The notes under the pieces: model-generated | Database searches by the model: none | Seen by the model: the letters and a program-made list of their open reading frames with translations, nothing else | What the model was told of the DNA's origin: nothing | Translations under genes and position numbers: made by a program | Assembly (NCBI GenBank): GCA_963754285.1 | Contig: CAVWFN010000009.1 | Span: forward strand, 186,001-250,000 | Direction: 5' to 3' | Source of the DNA: RYN-133 sp963754285 | Lineage (GTDB): Bacteria > Actinomycetota > Actinomycetes > Mycobacteriales > Jatrophihabitantaceae | DNA: 64,000 bases | Shown here: positions 44,651 to 53,057 of the stretch, one piece after another | How the letters are laid out: each line of letters starts with the position of its first letter | Numbering within the stretch: the first letter of the stretch is position 1

Positions 44651-44689
44651 AAGTATCGATTCGGTCGAGGTTCGACCGGATCGATACTT
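44651..44689 (+). terminator. Hairpin after glgB
   Basis: An 18-base arm (44651-44668) starting AAGTATCGAT pairs with 44672-44689 with one mismatch and a 3-base loop. No long T tract follows, as is common in high-GC actinomycetes. It ends the glgE-treS-mak-glgB operon. Confidence 0.75.
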
Positions 44690-44720
44690 CGATCATGGTG
44701 TTGCGGTCCAGACTGGCGCG

Positions 44721-45338
44721 ATGGGACGCAGTGGGTACGCCGTCGCGTCGGCGACGCTCGCGCTGAGCTGCGGCGTCGGGGCGTACGGAGCCTTCGGCGA
44801 CCTCGGCCAGGAACAGTTGCACGGCACGAACCGGTTCGTCGGCCCGTTCCACCTACCGGTGACGCTGCTCGTGGTCGGGTTGATGCTGACCAGCGCGATC
44901 GGCGTCGCCGCAGTGATCTATCTAGTGCGTTCCGGACTTCTCTTCGGCCGCGCCGCCTTGCTTCCGGTCGCAACATCGGGTGCGGCAATCGTCACCGGAT
45001 GGGGCTGGCGCGAGCTCACCGCCGCCTACGCCGTCGAACCCTCCTCGCTGCCGGCGCTGGTCATCGTGGCCGTTCTACTCGCTTGGGTGGCGGCGTGGAT
45101 CGGCGTGCGGGCCTCGCGGCGCGATTCCGCTGCGACGTGTCGTTGTCTCTACTGCATGCGTCCCGACACCCTCGCCTTCGGCGACGTGCACATCGTCTCG
45201 GCCAACGAGCGCGAGCGCACGGTCCTGCTCCAGTGCCCGAGATGCGGCTGCCTGCACGCCGGCGCCGCCGCCCGCCCCGATCTCGCCGAGCCGATTACCG
45301 AAGCCGAGGCCCGCGAACTGTTCCCCAGCACGTGGTGA
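44721..45338 (+). CDS. Membrane protein with C-terminal zinc-ribbon-like domain
   Basis: Not recognised. The 205-residue protein has about four membrane helices (roughly 8-30, 45-70, 75-95, 110-130) followed by a soluble tail with two CXXC-type pairs, CRCLYC and CPRCGC, spaced about 30 residues apart, resembling a zinc ribbon. The end is acidic (EPITEAEARELF). It lies alone after the glgB hairpin and its stop codon directly abuts the stop of the convergent lipoprotein gene. Confidence 0.7.
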   Translation: MGRSGYAVASATLALSCGVGAYGAFGDLGQEQLHGTNRFVGPFHLPVTLLVVGLMLTSAIGVAAVIYLVRSGLLFGRAALLPVATSGAAIVTGWGWRELTAAYAVEPSSLPALVIVAVLLAWVAAWIGVRASRRDSAATCRCLYCMRPDTLAFGDVHIVSANERERTVLLQCPRCGCLHAGAAARPDLAEPITEAEARELFPSTW

Positions 45339-46352
45339 TCAGCGCGGGTGAACGTCGCCCTGCACCGTGGCGTTGAAGCCACTGAGTGACACCAGAAGAT
45401 CGGTGACCGGAGCGGTGCGCTGGCCCGTGCGGGTGCCGTTTGTGAACCCGAGCGCACCGCACAAGCTCAGCCGCGCGTAGACGACCGCCGCCGGCCCGTG
45501 CGGGTAATTGAATCGGATGCTGTAGTCGTCACTGTCCATGTCGTCATCCGCTTCATGGCCCGGTCGCCGACACAGCGTTGGCGAGTAGTCCTTCGGCGAA
45601 GCTTCGGACAAGCCGGTCGGGAGGGCGTTGAGCAGGTCGACGAGGCGATCACCGTCTGCGCCCGTCAGCGTGACGCCGCGCTCGAGATAGGTCTGTTCGT
45701 AGGTGCAGATGGCAACCGAGCTGGGATGGCCGGCAACCATCACATTTGCCGCTCCTGTCGTCGGGGGTGAGGTCAGATCGACATAGGGCATCGTGCTCGT
45801 GCAGCCGTTCGAGTCATGCTGGGTGACTTGCGCGGTCGCCACGATTCGCTCGCCCAGCTTCGGGTCCCTGCTGCCGATGGTGACCATCGCCCTGAGGTCC
45901 GGGACGACCAACTCGGTGACGTGGACGCCATCGTCGATCGCCGCGTGCACAACGGCCGGATGCGAATCGATCGTCAGGGAGCGTCGGTCCGGCACGGCGG
46001 ATGCGTACCCGGGTCGCCAGAACCGGAACTGCGCCATGCTGAACGGCGAGGTTCCCGTGGATCCGCATGCCGGCTGCGCGCCATCCTCGAAGAACACGGT
46101 GTTTCTCAGCGGTGCGCCACACTCGACCGCATTGGTCGCCCACGATGCAGGCACGAAGATCGTCAGTCCGTGGAAGGTGACCGGTCGCGTGTTCGCCGGA
46201 GCGGTTCCGGGAGCGGCACGCCCATGGATCTGGAGCTTCGCAGCGGCCGATTGCTGCGCCCGCGCTCTCGACGCCGCCGAATGCTGCACCGGCGTCCTCG
46301 ACGCACACGCCGCGAGCATCAGCACCGCGCCGGCGACGGCCAACCACTTCAC
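45339..46352 (-). CDS. Putative secreted lipoprotein of unknown function
   Basis: A 337-residue protein from the GTG at 46352. The N-terminus WLAVAGAVLMLAACASRT is a signal peptide with lipobox LAAC, so it is probably anchored outside the membrane. The mature part has paired cysteines (VECGAPL...QPACGS; NGC; AICTYEQ; LCRRPG; LCGAL) and no domain I can name. No partner gene nearby. Longer starts (to 46553) run through the upstream hairpin and are unlikely. Confidence 0.75.
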   Translation of the reverse strand: MKWLAVAGAVLMLAACASRTPVQHSAASRARAQQSAAAKLQIHGRAAPGTAPANTRPVTFHGLTIFVPASWATNAVECGAPLRNTVFFEDGAQPACGSTGTSPFSMAQFRFWRPGYASAVPDRRSLTIDSHPAVVHAAIDDGVHVTELVVPDLRAMVTIGSRDPKLGERIVATAQVTQHDSNGCTSTMPYVDLTSPPTTGAANVMVAGHPSSVAICTYEQTYLERGVTLTGADGDRLVDLLNALPTGLSEASPKDYSPTLCRRPGHEADDDMDSDDYSIRFNYPHGPAAVVYARLSLCGALGFTNGTRTGQRTAPVTDLLVSLSGFNATVQGDVHPR

Positions 46353-46403
46353 AGTTCGTAGACGATACGAGCGGCGGGCGAGGTTGCGCGGCGTACGAGG
46401 CCA

Positions 46404-46451
46404 GATCAACGCCGAGTTGTGACCACCCGCGACCACAACTCGGCGTTGATC
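46404..46451 (-). terminator. Perfect hairpin after the cupin/NTF2-like gene
   Basis: An 18-base perfect inverted repeat (46404-46421 with 46434-46451, arms beginning GATCAACGCC) encloses a 12-base loop. It lies eight bases past the stop of the minus-strand cupin gene and before the lipoprotein start, consistent with transcription termination. Confidence 0.75.
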
Positions 46452-46458
46452 GAGGCCG

Positions 46459-47229
46459 TTACGCCCAGAAGGCGTCGTCGGCCGGCAGGTCGGCGTGCAT
46501 CTCGAGCAGATCGGTCGCCTTGTCACCGAGGAAGGTGAACAGGATCGCGCCACGGGTGATCATCGTCGAGCCGTTGCGCGTCGCGGTGATCTGGTGCACG
46601 GCCGTGGCGTGCCCCTGACCGTCGCCGTAGACGTCGACGAGGTCGGCCCGGAAGCTGCCGTCGGTGAGTTCGCCGATCTTGGCGTAGTACCCGAGCACGG
46701 CGTCGATCCCCTTGTACGCCCCGGCGACCTGGCTCGTCCCGGGGACGTGCTGCACGACATCGTGCGACATGACCTCACGCAGCGTCGCCACGTCTTGCGC
46801 GTTGAAGGCCTCGTACCCACGACGAACCAACGTCATGTACTTGTCATCGGGCGCGGCCATGTCGGCACTGCGTGGGCGTGCGTAGCGCGTGGCCTCCGCA
46901 GAGCTGTCGATCACGATGCACGGCTCGTCACCGACCGTCCATGCGTCGTGCCCGGCGGGCAGGTCGAACATGTCGCCTGCGTTCACCGTCGATTCCGTTC
47001 CGTCGTCCATGCGCACCTGCATCGATCCCGACAGCACGTAACCGTGGTGGTGCATCTGGCAGCTGGACGTCCCGGCCATCGGGGCCACATCGACCGACCA
47101 GCGCCAGCCCGGCTCGAAGACCGCTCTCATGAGCGTGAAGCCTCCGGCGCTCCCCAGCGCCGCCTGCCCATGCGCCGCGAACGAGCGGGTCTCGCCGTCC
47201 CGTTCGAGGTTGCTGATTCTCGCGTCCAT
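46459..47229 (-). CDS. Cupin domain / NTF2-like (SnoaL) fusion protein
   Basis: A 256-residue protein from the ATG at 47229, preceded by a GGGGGTGG ribosome site. The N-terminal half is a cupin beta-barrel: SCQMHHHGYVLSGSMQVRMDDG and NAGDMFDLPAGHDAW hold the metal-type His residues. The second half is an NTF2-like fold: LVRRGYEAFNAQDVATLREVMS and YKGIDAVLGYYAKIGELTDG, like SnoaL/ester cyclase-type proteins. Substrate unknown. Divergent from the pirin gene, with an operator-like palindrome between. Confidence 0.82.
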   Translation of the reverse strand: MDARISNLERDGETRSFAAHGQAALGSAGGFTLMRAVFEPGWRWSVDVAPMAGTSSCQMHHHGYVLSGSMQVRMDDGTESTVNAGDMFDLPAGHDAWTVGDEPCIVIDSSAEATRYARPRSADMAAPDDKYMTLVRRGYEAFNAQDVATLREVMSHDVVQHVPGTSQVAGAYKGIDAVLGYYAKIGELTDGSFRADLVDVYGDGQGHATAVHQITATRNGSTMITRGAILFTFLGDKATDLLEMHADLPADDAFWA

Positions 47230-47376
47230 CCGGACCACCCCCGAGGGTCGTGCCGGACGCCAGAACTGCGTCCGGCTGGCCCCGATAGTGGCACCCTGAT
47301 CTTGTGGGCTCCAGAGGACGAAACGGGGCGTTCGGCGCGGGAATTCTGCTCGCGCACATCGAGTTGACGTGTCATA

Positions 47377-47390
47377 TAGTTGCACAAGCA
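47377..47390. promoter_or_regulatory. GTTGC-N4-GCAAC palindrome upstream of pirin
   Basis: Perfect inverted repeat GTTGCACAAGCAAC, overlapping the 3' side of a TATAGT -10-like element (47373-47378). It lies 17 bases before the pirin ATG, within the leader. The form resembles MarR-family operators with GTTGC half sites; no regulator gene is adjacent. The remaining 47230-47376 spacer shows nothing clear. Confidence 0.45.
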
Positions 47391-47407
47391 ACGAGAAGGA
47401 GAGCGAC

Positions 47408-48379
47408 ATGCCTGCCGTCACCGCCGACACACTGACTCTGCCGCGCATCGCAGCGGCCGGACTGGGCGACACCGAGCGTCCGGTCAAGCAGATCACCACG
47501 GGCCCGAAGGGCTACGAGGGCGAGGGGTTCCCCGTCGTGCGCGCGTTCGCCGGCGTGTCGATGGCCGACCTCGACCCCTTCGTCCACATGGACCAGATGG
47601 GTGAGGTCGACTACGCGCCGGGCGAGCCGAAGGGCACGGCCTGGCACCCGCACCGTGGCTTCGAGACCGTGACCTACATGATCGACGGCACCTTCCAGCA
47701 CCAGGACAGCCACGGCGGCGGCGGCGTCATCAACGACGGCGCCACCCAGTGGATGACCGCCGGTGCGGGCATCTTGCACATCGAGACGCCGCCCGAGGCG
47801 CTGGTCATGTCCGGCGGGGTCTTCCACGGCCTGCAGCTGTGGGTGAACCTGCCCGCCAAGGACAAGTTCAGTTCCCCGCGCTACCAGGCCATCGAGGGCG
47901 AGCAGGCAGGGCTCGTCAGCTCGGCCGACGGCGGAGCGCTCGTGCGCATTGTCGCCGGCGACATCGGGGGGCACCGCGGGCCCGGCTCGACGCACACGCC
48001 GATCACGATGGCCCACGCGACGATCCAGCCCGGCGCGCAGCTCTCACTGCCCTGGCAGCCGGAGTTCAACTCGCTGGTCTACGTCATGTCCGGCAAGGGG
48101 ACGGTGGGGGCCGAGCAGCGTCCGATCCGAGGCGGCCAACTTGCCGTCTTCGGTGCCGGCGACCGCGTGACGATCGCCGCCGACCCGGGCCAGGACTCGA
48201 ACCGTCCCGCGCTCGAGGTGGTCCTGCTCGGCGGGCGCCCGATCGGTGAGCCGGTGGCACATTACGGACCATTCGTGATGAACACCAAGGAAGAGCTCAT
48301 GCAGGCGATCGAGGACTTCCAGGCCGGCCGACTCGGCGTGATCCCCGAGAACGCGCTGATGCCGCACACCGGGGTCTGA
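47408..48379 (+). CDS. Pirin family protein
   Basis: Bicupin protein of 323 residues. The N-terminal pirin domain has DPFVHMDQMG, AWHPHRGFETVTYMIDG and HQDSHGGGGVINDGATQWMTAGAGILHIE, with the metal-binding His residues (HPHRG, HIE). The C-terminal pirin_C domain follows. Related bacterial pirins have quercetinase-like activity or act as redox cofactors; function here is unproven. Strong ribosome site GAAGGAGA before the ATG at 47408. Confidence 0.92.
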   Translation: MPAVTADTLTLPRIAAAGLGDTERPVKQITTGPKGYEGEGFPVVRAFAGVSMADLDPFVHMDQMGEVDYAPGEPKGTAWHPHRGFETVTYMIDGTFQHQDSHGGGGVINDGATQWMTAGAGILHIETPPEALVMSGGVFHGLQLWVNLPAKDKFSSPRYQAIEGEQAGLVSSADGGALVRIVAGDIGGHRGPGSTHTPITMAHATIQPGAQLSLPWQPEFNSLVYVMSGKGTVGAEQRPIRGGQLAVFGAGDRVTIAADPGQDSNRPALEVVLLGGRPIGEPVAHYGPFVMNTKEELMQAIEDFQAGRLGVIPENALMPHTGV

Positions 48380-48508
48380 CCGCGAACTTGAGCAAAATCA
48401 GCGGTGTCGATGCTAAATCCTTGTTAAGTATCGCGGTATCGTTTCCTCGGAAAGTAGCTGACTAGACAAGTAGTCCGCTCCGATCGAGGCGATAAGGAGA
48501 CGCGCGAT

Positions 48509-49246
48509 ATGCCGGATCGCGAGTCCCTCGGCGGGCGCACGATGCGCCTGCCCGAGCCACCGCTCGACACGATCGAGACCTTGCGCATCCGCCTGGTCGC
48601 CGTCGACCCGCACCCGCTGGTGCGCTGGGCACTGTCCCAGATCTGCGCCGAACGCAGCGACCTCACTCTGGTGGGCGAGGCTGCGGGCGCGGACGAAGCC
48701 GGTGCCCTGTGCTACGCCGTGCGGCCCGATGTCGTGCTCATCGACGACTCCCTGCCCAACGACGACGCCTGGCGCCTCGCCGGCGACCTGCGCACGAGCC
48801 ACCCGAACCTCGGGATCGTCATGCTGTCGGCGAGCAACACCGACCAGGCCCTGTTCCGCGCCCTCAACTGCGGCGCGTCGGCGTTCGTGAGCAAGTCCGC
48901 ACCGGTCGCCGATGTCGTGGCCGCCTTGCGGGCGGCCGCGCTTGCCCCGGCCTCGTTCAGCGCTGCCGGTCTCGCTGCGGCCCTGCGCCGCCGCCAGCAC
49001 ACAAGCGAGCGGATGGCTCTGAGCCCGCGCGAGCGGCAGATCCTGTTCCTGCTGCGCGACGGCCTTTCCGTTCCGGAGATCGCCAGCCAGCTGTTCGTGA
49101 GCCTGTCGACGGCCAAGACATACGTGACGCGGCTCTACGACAAGCTCAACGCCCGCAACCGTGCCCAGGCCCTCATGACCGCAGTGCGGCTCGGGCTGTT
49201 CCAAGACGGCTTCGCGACCCCGGCACCGCACGCCGTCGCCGGCTGA
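48509..49246 (+). CDS. LuxR-family response regulator
   Basis: A 245-residue protein with an N-terminal receiver-like domain (LRIRLVAVDPHPLVRWALSQI, phospho-acceptor region VVLIDDSLPND, VSKSAPVADVVAALRAA) and a C-terminal LuxR HTH (LSPRERQILFLLRDGLSVPEIASQLFVSLSTAKTYV split across helices). The usual N-terminal acidic pair is reduced to a single Asp (AVDPH). Strong AAGGAGA ribosome site. No sensor kinase is adjacent. Its position beside the tad locus suggests it may regulate pilus genes (inference). The 48380-48508 leader is relatively AT-rich and probably contains the promoter. Confidence 0.88.
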   Translation: MPDRESLGGRTMRLPEPPLDTIETLRIRLVAVDPHPLVRWALSQICAERSDLTLVGEAAGADEAGALCYAVRPDVVLIDDSLPNDDAWRLAGDLRTSHPNLGIVMLSASNTDQALFRALNCGASAFVSKSAPVADVVAALRAAALAPASFSAAGLAAALRRRQHTSERMALSPRERQILFLLRDGLSVPEIASQLFVSLSTAKTYVTRLYDKLNARNRAQALMTAVRLGLFQDGFATPAPHAVAG

Positions 49247-49303
49247 GTTCGCTGTTCATCTATCGGTATTCCGCTTTTCGCCTTCCCCGGGCCACCACCT
49301 CGA

Positions 49304-49336
49304 AACCGCCTCCGGCTCTCAGAGCCGGAGGCGGTT
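49304..49336. terminator. Bidirectional hairpin between luxR and tadC
   Basis: AACCGCCTCCGGCTCT (49304-49319) pairs perfectly with 49321-49336. Only one base separates the arms, so the real stem is about 14 bp with a small loop. It lies between convergent genes and can stop transcription from both sides. Confidence 0.8.
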
Positions 49337-49376
49337 CCGCTGTGGGGGCCTTGGGGCGAGGCGTACCTCGCGAGGT

Positions 49377-50309
49377 TCACTTCGCGGCGGAGAAGAACTG
49401 CATCAGGTGAATGATCGCGGGGCCGAGCACCACGACGAAGATCGACGGCAGCAGGCAGGTGATCAGCGGCAGCAACAGCTTGACCTGAAGCTTCTGTGCC
49501 ATCTCCTCGGCGCGCTGGCGACGCTTGATGCGCATCTGCCTCGACTGCTCGCGCAGCACGTCGCCGATCGAGATGCCGAGTTCGCCCGACTGCACCATCG
49601 CGGCGACGAAGGTCCGCAGCTCGGCCACATCGGTACGTGCTGCGAGCGAACGAAGCGCCTCGGTGCGTGACATGCCGAACTGCATCTCCTGCAGCACACG
49701 TGCGCTCTCCTCGGCGACCGGTCCGCTCAGATTGCGAGCAACACGGCCCATCGCCGAGTCGAACCCGAGACCGGCCTCGACGCAGACGGTGAGCATGTCC
49801 ATCGCATCCGGCAGCTGCCGCTGCAGCTTGAGCTGCCGCTTCTCGCCAAGATTGCGCACGATCATGTCGGGCGCCACCATGCCTGCCGCGCCGAGAACAA
49901 GGATGAACAACACCGCTACAGCGGGGCCGTGCTTGGCGCCCAACAGCAGTCCGACGAGTACCCCGCCGACAAGCCCCGCGCCCTTGACGGCGAGGACACG
50001 TTCGGGAAGCCACGCCGCGGGGTTGCCGGCCAGGTCGAGGCGGTGTTGCAGCTTGTGGGCATAGTCCTTGCGCATGAACGCGCCGCCGACATGCGCGAGT
50101 CGCCGCGCGAGCGCGGACATCGGCCTCGGTGCGCGTGACGAGCGGACGTCGGCGGGGGTGTCGAGGGCGCTCCCCACACCCAGCGACACACCGATCCCGC
50201 CGACGCCGCCGTCTTCGCCGGCGGTCCGGAGGGATCGGCCGGCAAGCGTGACGTAGGAACCCAGGACGAGCGCGGCGGCGATGGCCACCATCCCGAAGAC
50301 GAGCAACAT
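49377..50309 (-). CDS. tadC: Tad pilus inner-membrane platform protein TadC
   Basis: Type II secretion F-domain protein of 310 residues. The N-terminal helix, two central helices (about 110-150), the GSPII_F core (LPDAMDMLTVCVEAGLGFDSAMGRVA and ELGISIGDVLREQSRQMRIKRRQRAEEMAQKL) and a C-terminal helix are present. TadC and TadB form the assembly platform that works with the CpaF ATPase. Intact frame. One base separates it from tadB. Confidence 0.9.
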   Translation of the reverse strand: MLLVFGMVAIAAALVLGSYVTLAGRSLRTAGEDGGVGGIGVSLGVGSALDTPADVRSSRAPRPMSALARRLAHVGGAFMRKDYAHKLQHRLDLAGNPAAWLPERVLAVKGAGLVGGVLVGLLLGAKHGPAVAVLFILVLGAAGMVAPDMIVRNLGEKRQLKLQRQLPDAMDMLTVCVEAGLGFDSAMGRVARNLSGPVAEESARVLQEMQFGMSRTEALRSLAARTDVAELRTFVAAMVQSGELGISIGDVLREQSRQMRIKRRQRAEEMAQKLQVKLLLPLITCLLPSIFVVVLGPAIIHLMQFFSAAK

Positions 50310-50310
50310 G

Positions 50311-51342
50311 TCAGACCTCGATCTTGGTCAGTCTGCTGAGCCACACCGAGCCCAGCAGCAGCAGCACGACGCCCACCACGAGTAGCGCGATTCCCGTGCC
50401 TGTCGTGTAGAGCGGCGCTAGATAATCGCGTTTGAAGGCGAGCAGATAGGCCGCCATGAGCAGCGGCAGGGCAATCAGGATCTTCGCGGAGAAACGCCCT
50501 TCAGCGCTGAGGGCCTTGACCTGACCGCGGAGCAGCGTGCGCTCGCGCATCGTGTCGACCGCAGTGTCCAGCACCTCGGCCATGTTGCCGCCGATCTCGC
50601 GAGCGGTGCGCATCGCCATGACGACCAGCCTCAGGTCGTAACTGTCCATACGCGCAGCGAGGTCATCCAAGGCGTCCTCGAGATCAGCACCGAGGCGAAC
50701 TTCGTGCAGAGCGCGGCCGAACTCTGTCGCGACGGGATCGACACCCTCTCGGACGACCGTCTGCAACGAGTGGTTGAGAGCGAAGCCCGTGCGCAGCGCT
50801 CCGGCAACAAGTTCGAGCGCGTCAGGCAGGTTCGTCTCGAACGCGGCGCGCCGACGGGATGCCTTGATCCGCAAGAACGACCCGCACCCGACCCACCCCG
50901 CGACGAACCCGACGAGCAGGCCGACGACGTTGATCATCAGCAGGCCGGCGGCGCCGAGCGCGATCGGGACGAGCAACCGGATGAGGACCCACTCCTCCGG
51001 ACGAATCCGTAAGCCGGCCTGCTCGAGGCGGGCGATGACCGCGCCTCGCTCACCGCGCGCACGCAACAGCCGATCGACGAGATCCAGCGCGCGGACAGCA
51101 ACCGTGCTCTCCTGGGCCTCGTACACAGGTTCGTCGTCGTCGTCATCGACCGCGATGAGAATCCGGTAGCGCCGAACTTCGTCGAGGCGTTGTTGCTCCG
51201 CGCGCCTGCGGCGCACCGACATCGGGACGAACAGCGCGACTCCCGTGACCGCAAGGATGGCGACGAACGCGATCGCGCAGACGGCCCACAGCGGAAGCCC
51301 CGTAGCGCTGGACCCGGCGGCGCCGACCAATGCCGCGCTCAT
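50311..51342 (-). CDS. tadB: Tad pilus inner-membrane platform protein TadB
   Basis: A 343-residue F-domain protein with an N-terminal helix, a charged cytoplasmic region containing an Asp run (AVDDDDDEPVY), paired helices near 125-160, the GSPII_F core (LPDALELVAGALRTGFALNHSLQTVV; TAREIGGNMAEVLDTAVDTMRERTLLRGQVKALSAEGR) and two C-terminal helices. Intact. The start overlaps the cpaF stop by ATGA. Confidence 0.9.
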   Translation of the reverse strand: MSAALVGAAGSSATGLPLWAVCAIAFVAILAVTGVALFVPMSVRRRRAEQQRLDEVRRYRILIAVDDDDDEPVYEAQESTVAVRALDLVDRLLRARGERGAVIARLEQAGLRIRPEEWVLIRLLVPIALGAAGLLMINVVGLLVGFVAGWVGCGSFLRIKASRRRAAFETNLPDALELVAGALRTGFALNHSLQTVVREGVDPVATEFGRALHEVRLGADLEDALDDLAARMDSYDLRLVVMAMRTAREIGGNMAEVLDTAVDTMRERTLLRGQVKALSAEGRFSAKILIALPLLMAAYLLAFKRDYLAPLYTTGTGIALLVVGVVLLLLGSVWLSRLTKIEV

Positions 51343-53057
51343 TTCGTGTCCACGAACAAGCCGGTGGGCAGCACGATGCCGGCGTCGGCGAGCCTGTGGA
51401 CGAACACCGGACGCACGCCGGTGGCCCGCAGGCTGCCGAGGTAGACGCCGTCGCCGTCCACGCCCGCGCTGTAGTCGAACAGGAACAGATCCTGCAGCGT
51501 GACGACGTCGGACTCCATGCCGGTGACCTCGCTGATGTGAGTCACCCGCCGCGTTCCGTCACGCAGCCGCGACTGATGCACGATCAGGTCGATCGCCGAG
51601 GCCGCCTGCTCGCGGATGGCCCGCTGCGGCAGCTCCACGCCCGCCATCAGCACCATCGTCTCGAGGCGCGAGAGCGCGTCGCGCGGCGAGTTCGCGTGCA
51701 GGGTGGTGAGCGAGCCGTCATGGCCCGTGTTCATTGCCTGCATCATGTCGATGGCCGCGCCATCGCGAACCTCGCCGACGATGATCCGGTCGGGCCGCAT
51801 ACGGAGTGCGTTGCGGACGAGGTCGCGGGTGGTGACTTCACCACGTCCCTCGATGTTCGGCGGGCGCGACTCCAGACGGATCACGTGGTCCTGGCGCAGC
51901 TGCAGTTCGGCAGCGTCCTCGATCGTGACCACGCGTTCGTTGGTCGGCACGAACGACGACAGCACGTTCAGCGTCGTTGTCTTGCCCGAGCCGGTGCCAC
52001 CGCTGATCAGAATGTTGAGTCGGGCATGGACGCAGGCGGCGAGCAGGTTCGCAGTGGCCGCGGTCAGCGTCCCGAATTCGACGAGGTCGTGGATGTCGAG
52101 CGGGTCGGCGGCGAACTTACGGATCGTGAGCATCGGGCCGTCGAGCGCCACCGGCGGCAACACCGCGTTGACGCGGCTGCCATCGGGCAGACGAGCGTCG
52201 ACCATCGGGCTGGACTCGTCGATGCGGCGCCCGATGCGAGCGACGATCTTCTCGATCGTGCGGCGAAGATGGTTGTCGTTGGTGAACGCGGCGTTCACCG
52301 GGTGGATTCGGCCGTCACGCTCGACGTAGATCTGGTCGGCGCCGTTGACCATGATCTCGGTGACGTCCGGATCACGAAGGAACGGTTCGATCGGGCCGTG
52401 ACCGAGGATCTCGTCCGAGATCTCGTTCGTGATTCGGAGCCGCTCGGCGGTACCGATCAGCGCCTGCTCAGACTCGATCACCTGCGAGAGCGTCTGCCGG
52501 ACACGGACGGCAAGCTCGCGCTCGTCCAGTTCGGCGTCGTAGAGCGTCGGGCCGAGAGCATCGAGCAGCGACTGGTGCACAGAGCGCTTGATCCCAGCGA
52601 GCGGGTCGACGTACTTCACGCGTGCGGCGGACCTGTTGGCCGCCGCCGGCGCTGTGATGACCGTCTGGCCCGTTGTCGCGCCGCGTCGACTCGTCGCTCG
52701 TCGAGCTCGTCGTCGAATTCTTCCGCCTCGTCGAGGTCGTCGTCGATATCGTCCGCCTCGTCGAGGTCGTCGTCGATGTCTTCGTCGAGATCGCCGCCCG
52801 GATCGACAACGGAAAGCCGACGCTCGCCCGCCTGCTTCGTGTCGCCGATCGTGACCCACTCGAACAAGACGGACGTGTCGACGTGTCGTGCCGGGAACAC
52901 AGTCGGCGGCTCGGGATCACGCACCGGCTCGTGGATATCGGGCTCGTGGGTCTCCGGCTTGTGAGCGTCGGTCTTACCGGGCTCGTCTGTTGCCGGTCCG
53001 GGCAGCCGGTGCAATACCTGACTGTGCGGCTGCAGCCAGCCGCTCGGAAAGCTTCAT
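51339..53057 (-). CDS. cpaF: Tad pilus assembly ATPase CpaF/TadA, frameshifted twice as sequenced
   Basis: Hexameric ATPase powering pilus assembly. The core is intact: ISGGTGSGKTTTLNVL (Walker A), RMRPDRIIVGEVRDGAA (Walker B region) and the His box SLTTLHANSPRDAL. The ATG at 53057 overlaps the cpaE stop by ATGA and begins MKLSERLAAAAQS. One extra base near 53015-53022 moves reading to the frame with LHRLPGPATDEPGKT and an acidic region (DLDEDIDDDLDEADD), and one missing base near 52676-52685 returns it to the core frame. Net span 1719 bases is 573 codons, consistent with compensating errors. Repaired length is 572 residues. Confidence 0.85.
52723..52777 (-). repeat. 30-bp-period repeat encoding the acidic linker of CpaF
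   Basis: Positions 52723-52747 and 52753-52777 are identical over 25 bases; a diverged unit lies upstream around 52695-52720. On the coding strand this gives repeated Asp/Leu/Glu-rich DDDLDEA units. Confidence 0.75.

Noticed and set aside
47361..47378. TTGACG and TATAGT as a sigma-70 promoter pair for pirin
   Set aside because: The two hexamers are only about five bases apart, far from the required 16-18; only TATAGT may be a real -10.
48413..49231. 272-codon minus-strand frame opposite the LuxR regulator
   Set aside because: Shadow frame; the plus strand has a good ribosome site and clear receiver and HTH motifs.
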